This document shows, one piece after another, positions 29,185 to 35,402 of a stretch of DNA of 35,402 nt. The stretch comes from Acidimicrobiia bacterium. GTDB taxonomy: Bacteria > Actinomycetota > Acidimicrobiia > Spongiisociales > Spongiisociaceae. A model generated the notes under the pieces. It made no database searches, was not told the origin of the DNA, and saw nothing but the letters and a program-made list of their open reading frames with translations. The stretch's first letter is position 1, and the number at the start of each line of letters is the position of its first letter. The stretch lies in assembly GCA_009841105.1 (NCBI GenBank), contig VXMM01000027.1, forward strand, positions 1-35,402, written 5' to 3'. The translations under genes were made by a program, and so were the position numbers.

Positions 29185-30276
29185 ATGAACCGCGACTGGC
29201 TCGAGAAGGACTTCTACCGGCTACTCGAGGTGAGGAAGGACGCCGATCAGGCGACCATCAAGAAGGCCTACCGGCGTCTGGCCCAGAAGCTCCATCCAGA
29301 CGCCAACCCGGACGATCCGAATGCCGCCGAGCGTTTCAAGGAGGTCTCGGAGGCCTATTCGGTGCTGTCGGATGCCGACCGTCGCGGGGAGTACGACCAG
29401 GTCCGCTCCATGGGAGCGCAGGGCTTCGGCACGGGGGGTGGCCCGTTCGCCGGGGGGCAGGTCCGGATCGAAGACCTGTTCGGCGGCGCCGGGGGTATCG
29501 GTGACCTGTTCAACTTCGGCCGGGGAGCTAGAGGCCCCCAGCGCGGTTCCGATCTGTCGGCGACCCTGGACCTGACCTTCGAGGAGTCGATCCGGGGAGC
29601 CACCAGTCCGGTGGGGGTGTCGGGCGCGGTCCAGTGCGGGCGCTGCTCGGGATCGGGAGGGGAGCCGGGGACTCCGGTCGACGTATGCGGGAACTGCGGC
29701 GGCACCGGCACGGTCGCTTCCAACCAGGGATTCTTCTCCTTCACCAACCCGTGCCCCGTGTGCGGCGGCGCCGGCAGGAACGTGGAGTCCCAGTGCCGCC
29801 AGTGCGGCGGTTCGGGCCAGGAAGTCCGGGCGCGCACCATCAGGGTGCGCATCCCTCCAGGTATCAAGGACGGCGCCACGATCCGGCTGCGAGGCCGGGG
29901 AGCGCCCGGGCCGAGGGGCGGACCCCCGGGTGACCTGCTGGTCAAGGTCAGGGTGGGCAAGCACCCACTGTTCTCCCGTAAGGGCGACGACCTGACGATG
30001 CAGCTGCCGATCACGTTCACCGATGCGGCGCTGGGCGCCAAGGTAAGGGTGCTGACGCTGAACGGCCCGGTCAAGCTCAAGATCCCGGCCGGTACACCCT
30101 CCGGCAAGACCTTCCGGATACGCAAGGAAGGGGTGCGAAGGGACTCTGGGCGCCCCGGCGACCTGCTGGTCACGGTGCAGGTGACCGTGCCGGAGAAGCT
30201 GCCGAAGGATGCCAGGAAGCTCCTAGAAGAATTCAAGGACAAGTACGAGACCGCCGACCCGAGAGCACATCACTAG
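29185..30276 (+). CDS. dnaJ: Chaperone protein DnaJ (type I Hsp40)
   Basis: 363 residues from ATG 29185, with GGGAG upstream; the open frame extends into grpE but that is not a start. The J domain carries H37-P38-D39 and the family signature FKEVSEAYSVLSDADRRGEYD. A Gly/Phe-rich linker (80-115) follows. The zinc domain has four CxxCxGxG repeats with pairs C151/C154, C168/C171, C190/C193 and C204/C207. C-terminal substrate-binding domains contain RIPPGIKDGATIRLRGRGAPGPRGGPPGDLLVKVRV and GRPGDLLVTVQVTVPEKL. It stimulates DnaK ATPase and delivers substrates. It lies 15 bp before hspR. Confidence 0.96.
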   Translation: MNRDWLEKDFYRLLEVRKDADQATIKKAYRRLAQKLHPDANPDDPNAAERFKEVSEAYSVLSDADRRGEYDQVRSMGAQGFGTGGGPFAGGQVRIEDLFGGAGGIGDLFNFGRGARGPQRGSDLSATLDLTFEESIRGATSPVGVSGAVQCGRCSGSGGEPGTPVDVCGNCGGTGTVASNQGFFSFTNPCPVCGGAGRNVESQCRQCGGSGQEVRARTIRVRIPPGIKDGATIRLRGRGAPGPRGGPPGDLLVKVRVGKHPLFSRKGDDLTMQLPITFTDAALGAKVRVLTLNGPVKLKIPAGTPSGKTFRIRKEGVRRDSGRPGDLLVTVQVTVPEKLPKDARKLLEEFKDKYETADPRAHH

Positions 30277-30291
30277 CGGAGGAGGTTACGG

Positions 30292-30708
30292 ATGGCCGGC
30301 AAGAGAATCTCACCCGAAATGGAGGCGGTCTACGTCATCTCGGTAGCGGCCTCGCTGTCCGGCATGCACCCCCAGACCCTCCGTATCTACGAGCGAAGGG
30401 GGCTGATCGAGCCCTTCCGGACCCCGGGTGGTACCCGGCGCTATTCGGATGCCGACCTAGAGCGTCTCTCCCTCATCCAGAATCTGACCAGACAGGGCAT
30501 CAACATCGAGGGCGTGAAGCGCATCATCGCCCTCAGGAAGGAGAACCGGCTCCTCCGGGACGAGGTGAGGAGGCTGCGCCGCCAGAAGCAGGTCGCCCAG
30601 GACGCCGCGATCGCCGCAACCGAGGCGTTACAGGAGACCAGGCGCAACATGGCAGGCGAGATACTCGTACGCCGAGACATCCTCCGCTTCCCCGATCTTC
30701 CCCGGTAG
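30292..30708 (+). CDS. hspR: Heat-shock repressor HspR (MerR family)
   Basis: 138 residues with GGAGGAGG upstream. The MerR-type winged helix-turn-helix spans about 13-60 (YVISVAASLSGMHPQTLRIYERRGLIEPFRTPGGTRRYSDADLERL). It is followed by the HspR-type IQNLTRQGINIEGVKRIIALRKENRLLRDEV region and a coiled coil of roughly 40 residues for dimerisation. In other actinobacteria HspR, with DnaK as co-repressor, binds HAIR sites and represses this very operon. No canonical HAIR box was seen upstream of dnaK here. The family call is firm; the operator is unresolved. Confidence 0.93.
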   Translation: MAGKRISPEMEAVYVISVAASLSGMHPQTLRIYERRGLIEPFRTPGGTRRYSDADLERLSLIQNLTRQGINIEGVKRIIALRKENRLLRDEVRRLRRQKQVAQDAAIAATEALQETRRNMAGEILVRRDILRFPDLPR

Positions 30709-30722
30709 CCAGGAGGGCACGC

Positions 30723-31166
30723 ATGGAGTTCCAGCCCGTCGAACTCGGTGGCACCGAACGTCCCAGAGTCGTGTTGCCCGCCCCCGATCCCGGCTTGCTG
30801 CGCCGGATCGAGACGGCATCGACAGTCGACGAACTCGCCGGGGTAGTCGCCGCCCATCCCGACTCGTCGGATGCGTGGGCGGCGCTGGGGGAGCGACACG
30901 AGCGGAGCGACGCCGCGCCGGAGAACGCGGTCACCGCCTATGCCTGTTACCGGGTCGGTTACCACCGCGGGCTGGATGCGCTGCGCAAGAACGGTTGGAA
31001 CGGTGGCCAGTCGGTCAGGTGGGAGGACGAACCCAACCGGGGATTCCTGCGCTGCGTGGCCGGGCTCGCCCGGATGGCCGACCGAATCGGCGAACGCCCC
31101 GAAGCCGAGCGATGCGCCCGGTTCCTCGTCGACCTGGATCCGGACTGGAACCCGTCCAACCGTTAG
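30723..31166 (+). CDS. DUF3151 family protein
   Basis: 147 residues, 14 bp after hspR with AGGAGG before the ATG, so probably the last gene of the chaperone operon. The C-terminal half has the conserved block AYACYRVGYHRGLDALRKNGWNGGQSVRWEDEPNRGFLRCVAGLARMADRIG, which I recognise as the actinobacterial DUF3151 pattern. The N-terminal half (IETASTVDELAGVVAAHPDSSDAWAALGERH) looks helical and TPR-like. There is no signal peptide or membrane segment. The function is unknown. Link to heat shock is by operon position only. Confidence 0.75.
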   Translation: MEFQPVELGGTERPRVVLPAPDPGLLRRIETASTVDELAGVVAAHPDSSDAWAALGERHERSDAAPENAVTAYACYRVGYHRGLDALRKNGWNGGQSVRWEDEPNRGFLRCVAGLARMADRIGERPEAERCARFLVDLDPDWNPSNR

Positions 31167-31182
31167 CCCTGACTCTTAGGAT

Positions 31183-31196
31183 GGCGTGAACACGCC
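31183..31196. terminator. Short hairpin between the convergent DUF3151 and PKS genes
   Basis: GGCGT-GAAC-ACGCC, a perfect 5-bp stem directly after the PKS stop (minus strand) and 16 bp after the DUF3151 stop. No U-tract is present on either side, so bidirectional termination is only a possibility. Confidence 0.3.
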
Positions 31197-34100
31197 CTAG
31201 ATCCAGTGCCGCCTGCGCTGGAAGGGGTAGGTGGGGAGAGCGATCCTTCGCCGGGCCTCACCGGAGAACAGTCCGGCGAACGAGATGCCCACCCCGGCCT
31301 CGTAGGCGCCCGCCACCGCGCTCAGGAACCCGCCGTCGGCCTCCGCCGTTTCTGCGTCGCCCCGGGAACCCACCAGAGTGGAGAGCACGGTCGGCGCCGG
31401 CGCGGTCTCCGGCCACGCATCACGGATGGTCCGGCCCTGCGTCGAGTCGGGACCGATTACCACCACCACATCCGTCCCGAGCCCGGCCAGGGTGCCGGCA
31501 CAGCCGGACAGACCGGCCGGTCCGCCGGCCTGCCGGAGCCAGCCGGCCAGATCGAGTTCGCCGACCGATCCCACCACCCGGCCGTCCGCACCGTCGACCA
31601 GGGAGATTGACGGCGCGGAGAGGGTGAGGCCGGCCACCTCCGCCTCCAGACCATCGAGAGCTGCTTGCGGGTCCCAGCCGGGGCCCGGCCTCAGCCGGGC
31701 GCCCAGCTCCGCCGCCAACCGCAGGCCCTCCTCCAGGCTGAGCACACCTGCCGCCTGGGCCGCCGGCAATCCCGGGCCGCTTCCCACGACCGCATTCGGG
31801 CGGATGCCTATGCTTGCCCACTGCGCGGTCAGCGCGCATGCAAGCGCGTAGGCGAGCGGGTGTGTCAAGGCCGGATCGTGCTCAACACCGGGTTGACCGA
31901 ACATCGCGTCGAGAAGTGACACGTCGAGGTCTCCCCTCAACACCTCTTCGCAACGGTCCAGCACGGCCCGCGCCACCGGCTCGCTCCGGTAGAGAGCCTC
32001 ACCCGCAGCCATCCATCGGCGGCCCGGGCCGGTGTACGCGAACGCCACCCTGGCCGTTCCGTCGCGTGCCTCTCCAGCGGGCGTCTCGTAGCTTCCGGCC
32101 AGGCTCCGCAGCCTCTGCCGGAGTTGGTCGGCATCTGTGAACACCACCCCGGCGCGGTGCGGCAGGTGACTCCGGCCCGTACCCGCGGTCCAGGCCAGGT
32201 CGGACAACAGCGCATCGGAGGCCGAACCGTCCTGACCGTCCAGCCAGGACACGTAACGCCTCGCCAGATCCCGGACCGCGCCCGGCGATTTCCCGGAGAG
32301 GGGAAGCAGGCGGGCGCCGCGCCGTCCTGCTTCTGACCCGGAGAAACCGGCGACGGACTCCGGAAGGTTCACTGCCACCGCCTGCGGGCCTCCGGCCGGA
32401 CCGCCGGCAATGTCGCCCGCCGCGACAACATCCGTACCCAAGCCGTAGCCCTCGACCAGGACGTGTGCGTTGGTCCCCGACAGCCCGAACGCGTTGACAC
32501 CTGCGAGCGGCGGGCGGCCGGAGTCAGTCGGCCATGCGGTCCTCTGCGACGCGATCCGCACCGGTATCTGATCCCATTCGACGTGCGGATTCGGGTCCCG
32601 CAGGTGCAGCATCGGAGGGATGACTCTCTGGTTCATCGAGAGAACGGTCTTGATGAACGCCGCTATCCCGGCTGCCCACTCGGCGTGTCCTATGTTCGAT
32701 TTCACCGATCCGACCAGCAAGGGGCGGTCGGTGCCACGCCCGTCACCGTAGACCGCCGCCGCCGCGTTCAGCTCGATCGGATCGCCCATTTGCGAGCCGG
32801 TCGCGTGCGATTCCAGATAGTCGACCTGGGACGGCTCGAAGCCCGCTTGGGAGAGAGCTTCGGTCATGATGCGTTCCTGGGTGGGGCCGTTCGGCACCGT
32901 CAGGCCCGCGCTGGCGCCGTTCTGGTTGACCGCCGACCCTCGGATGACGGCCCAAATCCGGTCACCGTCCGCCTCCGCGTCGCTCAACCGCTTCAGGACC
33001 ACCATCCCGCACCCCTCGCCGCGCACGTAACCGTCCGCGGAGGCGTCGAATGGACTGCACCGCCCGGTGGGGGACAGCATCCCCACATCCATCATGAACC
33101 GGGAGATCGGAGGGGACAGGACCACGTTCACGCCACCCGCGAGCGCCATGTCCACCTCACCCCGCTGGAGGCCCACCACCGCCTGATGGATCGCGGCCAG
33201 CGACGACGCGCAGGCCATGTCGACCGGCATCGCCGGCCCTTCGAGGCCCAGGGCGAAGGCGACACGACCCACGGCCACGCTTCCGGTGGTCCCGAGGTAG
33301 CTGTCAGCCCGGTTGCCGGCCGCGATCAGGTCGCGGTACTCGCTGCTGCCGATTCCCGCGTACACCCCGGTACGGCTGCCCCTGAGCCCATCGGAATCCA
33401 GACCGGCGTCCTCCAGGGCTTGCCAGGTGGTCTCGAGCAGCATGCGTTGCTGGGGATCCATCAGCTGCGCCTCTATCGGGGAGATCCGGAAGAAGCGCGA
33501 GTCGAACCAGTCGATTCCGTCGACGAAGGCGCCCCGCCGGTACGCGATATCCGCCGCATCGGGATCCCCCACGGCGCCGCTCCAAGACCCGGCGTCCTGG
33601 CGTCCGTCGGTCACCGCATCGACGCCGCCCTCCAGCAGGTCCCAGAACGCCGCCAGATCGCGTGCGCCCGGAAAGCGGCAGGCCATACCGACGACCGCGA
33701 TCCCGTCCTCACCGCTACGGACCGGAACGGGGGGTTCCGGTTCGGGGATATCGGGCGAAGGGGGAGCCTCACCGACCGTCGAGAGTTGGCCGAGCTCGTC
33801 GGCGAGATGGCGCGACATGCTCTCGATATCCGGATAGTCGAAGACGATGGTGTTGGAGGCGACGTACTCACCGTCGAAAGCACGGTTCAGGCGGTTGCGT
33901 AGCTCGACCGCCATGAGAGAGTCCATACCCAGATCGAAGAAGCCGACCGTGGGCGAGGGCGCCTTCGGCAGCCTGAGCACCGCCTGGACCTGCTCCGCCA
34001 GGAAGGATCCCAGAACGTCTTCGCGGTCCCCGGCAGGGGTGCCGCCCAGCCTGGAGATGATGTCCTCCGTCGCGGCGGAGGCGCCGGCCGCGTCACCGGC

Positions 34101-35402
34101 ATCCGACGACAGCAGGTCCTCCAAGAGGGAAGGCCGATCTTCGACAGCCTCCTCGAACACCGACCAGTCCATCGACATGACCACCGAGTTCGTGCTGTCC
34201 TGGCGCACCAGCCGCTCGAGCGTCCGGATACCTTGCTGCGGCGTGAACCAGCGACCGCCGAGGGCCGCTCGTCGCTGCTCGATCCGCTCCCGCTGCTCGG
34301 CCGCCTCGCCGATATCCGACCATGCCCCCCAGGCGATGGCCTGTCCCGCCAGGCCCTGAGCACGGCGGTGACCGGCGAGTTGGTCAAGGAAGGCATTGGC
34401 CGCAGCATGGTTGGCCTGTCCGGGATTGCCCATGACGCCGACGCGGCTCGAGAACAGGACGAATAGATCCAGATCCCGCCGACGCGTGGCCCGGTGCAGG
34501 TGCCAGGCCCCCACGATCTTCGGCCACAGCACCCGCTCGAAGCTCTCCCAGGTCTGGTTGGTCAGCGCCGCGTCCGACAGCACCCCCACGCTGTGGATGA
34601 CGCCACCGAGTGGCGGTAGCTCCGCGTCCATGCGCGCCAGCATCGCGTCGAGCGCCGCGACATCCGTCACGTCCGCCAACTCGACCTCGACCCTGACGCC
34701 TCTCCGGCGCAACTCCTCGATGGTATCCCGTGCCTCGGCATCGGGATCCCTGCGGCCGTTCAGGACGATGGTCCCGGCGCCCCGGTCCGCCAGCCACTCG
34801 GCCACGGCGCAGCCGATGCCTCCCAGGCCGCCGGTGACCAGGTAGGTGCGGTCCTGCCGCAACCGGCCCCGGGCGAGCGGGTTGGCCGTCACAACGATCT
34901 TGCCGAGGTGCCGGGCAGCCCGCATGAACCCCAGGGCGGGTCCGGCCTCGGCCAGCGGCCACCTGCTGTGGATGAGCGGTTCCAGCACCCCCTCCGACAG
35001 CTGGGCCATCACCTCTCGCAGTACCTCGCCCACCCACTCCGGCTCGGTCTTCTTGAGCACGTCCAGCTCCAGGATGTCGTAGCCCACATCCGGGCGGACC
35101 TCCGCCATCTCCTCGTGGGTCAGGATGTCCCTCCGGGCCAGCTCGACGAAACGGCCACCCTCCGCCAGGCAGGACAGGCCGGCCTCGATGAAGCCCTCGC
35201 TGGTGAGGCTGTTCAGCAGCACGTGAACGCCCTCGCCTCCGGTGGCTTCCAGGATCTGGTCGCCGAACGCGGTCTGGCGGCTGTCGTACACGTGCTCGAC
35301 GCCCAGCGACCGGACGAAGTCGTGCTTCGGGAGGCTGGCCGTGGCGAAGACCTCGGCGCCCGCGGCGTGCGCCAACTGGATCGCGGCAGTTCCCACCCCG
35401 CC
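31197..35402 (-). CDS. Modular type I polyketide synthase, C-terminal part: ER(partial)-KR-ACP-KS-AT-like
   Basis: 1401 codons are in the window; the N-terminus lies beyond it. Numbering from the Val at 35396: ER 1-170, cut at its NADPH GGVG motif; KR 184-380, with TGGLGGIG at 188-195, FSS at 315-317, and His330 where the catalytic Tyr usually stands (QANHAAAN); ACP 460-535, with the phosphopantetheine Ser493 (LGMDSLM); KS 565-985, with Cys729 (DMACASSL), His864 and His904, a complete triad; AT-like 1115-1335. The AT-like domain is about 80 residues short. It reads YTGPG for FTGQG and GSGPG for GHSxG, so the catalytic Ser is Gly1207. The protein ends with the usual post-AT linker (ALPTYPFQRRRHWI), with no ACP or thioesterase after it. 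The product cannot be inferred. Confidence 0.9.
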   Translation of the reverse strand, partial: GGVGTAAIQLAHAAGAEVFATASLPKHDFVRSLGVEHVYDSRQTAFGDQILEATGGEGVHVLLNSLTSEGFIEAGLSCLAEGGRFVELARRDILTHEEMAEVRPDVGYDILELDVLKKTEPEWVGEVLREVMAQLSEGVLEPLIHSRWPLAEAGPALGFMRAARHLGKIVVTANPLARGRLRQDRTYLVTGGLGGIGCAVAEWLADRGAGTIVLNGRRDPDAEARDTIEELRRRGVRVEVELADVTDVAALDAMLARMDAELPPLGGVIHSVGVLSDAALTNQTWESFERVLWPKIVGAWHLHRATRRRDLDLFVLFSSRVGVMGNPGQANHAAANAFLDQLAGHRRAQGLAGQAIAWGAWSDIGEAAEQRERIEQRRAALGGRWFTPQQGIRTLERLVRQDSTNSVVMSMDWSVFEEAVEDRPSLLEDLLSSDAGDAAGASAATEDIISRLGGTPAGDREDVLGSFLAEQVQAVLRLPKAPSPTVGFFDLGMDSLMAVELRNRLNRAFDGEYVASNTIVFDYPDIESMSRHLADELGQLSTVGEAPPSPDIPEPEPPVPVRSGEDGIAVVGMACRFPGARDLAAFWDLLEGGVDAVTDGRQDAGSWSGAVGDPDAADIAYRRGAFVDGIDWFDSRFFRISPIEAQLMDPQQRMLLETTWQALEDAGLDSDGLRGSRTGVYAGIGSSEYRDLIAAGNRADSYLGTTGSVAVGRVAFALGLEGPAMPVDMACASSLAAIHQAVVGLQRGEVDMALAGGVNVVLSPPISRFMMDVGMLSPTGRCSPFDASADGYVRGEGCGMVVLKRLSDAEADGDRIWAVIRGSAVNQNGASAGLTVPNGPTQERIMTEALSQAGFEPSQVDYLESHATGSQMGDPIELNAAAAVYGDGRGTDRPLLVGSVKSNIGHAEWAAGIAAFIKTVLSMNQRVIPPMLHLRDPNPHVEWDQIPVRIASQRTAWPTDSGRPPLAGVNAFGLSGTNAHVLVEGYGLGTDVVAAGDIAGGPAGGPQAVAVNLPESVAGFSGSEAGRRGARLLPLSGKSPGAVRDLARRYVSWLDGQDGSASDALLSDLAWTAGTGRSHLPHRAGVVFTDADQLRQRLRSLAGSYETPAGEARDGTARVAFAYTGPGRRWMAAGEALYRSEPVARAVLDRCEEVLRGDLDVSLLDAMFGQPGVEHDPALTHPLAYALACALTAQWASIGIRPNAVVGSGPGLPAAQAAGVLSLEEGLRLAAELGARLRPGPGWDPQAALDGLEAEVAGLTLSAPSISLVDGADGRVVGSVGELDLAGWLRQAGGPAGLSGCAGTLAGLGTDVVVVIGPDSTQGRTIRDAWPETAPAPTVLSTLVGSRGDAETAEADGGFLSAVAGAYEAGVGISFAGLFSGEARRRIALPTYPFQRRRHWI

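Overview
This is a GC-rich bacterial window, best read as a chromosome segment of an actinobacterium (Actinomycetota, possibly Acidimicrobiia). The lineage call is an inference. It rests on a dnaK-grpE-dnaJ-hspR operon, a MaoC-type (Had-like) dehydratase between rpmG and tRNA-Trp/secE, mycobacteria-like RpoB and RpoC sequences, and a DUF3151 gene.

Region 1 (1-14.6 kb, + strand) is the transcription/translation core. It opens with the last codons of tuf and rpmG. A fused double-hotdog dehydratase follows, then an ECF-type sigma factor with an overlapping ZAS-type anti-sigma gene. A small transposon-like element with perfect 15-bp terminal inverted repeats ends this block. A clear promoter then drives tRNA-Trp, followed by secE, nusG, rplK, rplA, rplJ, rplL, rpoB and rpoC. 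A 741-bp gap before rplJ holds two palindromic repeats spaced 60 bp apart, a promoter and an L10-type leader RNA. The most unusual coding feature is in RpoC: all four cysteines expected for the second (C-terminal) zinc site of beta-prime are replaced, while the N-terminal zinc site is intact. L33 is also a form lacking three of the four zinc cysteines.

Region 2 (14.6-22.5 kb) holds housekeeping genes. A minus-strand dgt-like/manC-like pair converges on rpoC. Divergent from it run dnaX, recR, then metX-metY (homoserine O-acyltransferase and O-acetylhomoserine sulfhydrylase) and a small CoA-binding-fold protein in one tight operon.

Region 3 (22.5-26.4 kb, - strand) is a two-gene operon encoding a probable heterodimeric ABC exporter-fold transporter. 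A near-perfect 21-bp Fur-family-like palindrome sits over its predicted transcription start, so metal-dependent control is likely. A siderophore or metal role (IrtAB/YbtPQ-like) is a hypothesis.

Region 4 (26.4-31.2 kb, + strand) is the chaperone operon dnaK-grpE-dnaJ-hspR plus DUF3151. No canonical HAIR operator is visible upstream of dnaK; a TTAGGT/ACCTAA dyad lies there instead.

Region 5 (31.2-35.4 kb, - strand, running off the window) is the C-terminal part of a modular type I polyketide synthase: partial ER, KR, ACP, KS and a shortened AT-like domain without its catalytic serine. It ends with no following ACP or release domain. Heptanucleotide tandem repeats based on CTGACC recur in three intergenic regions.
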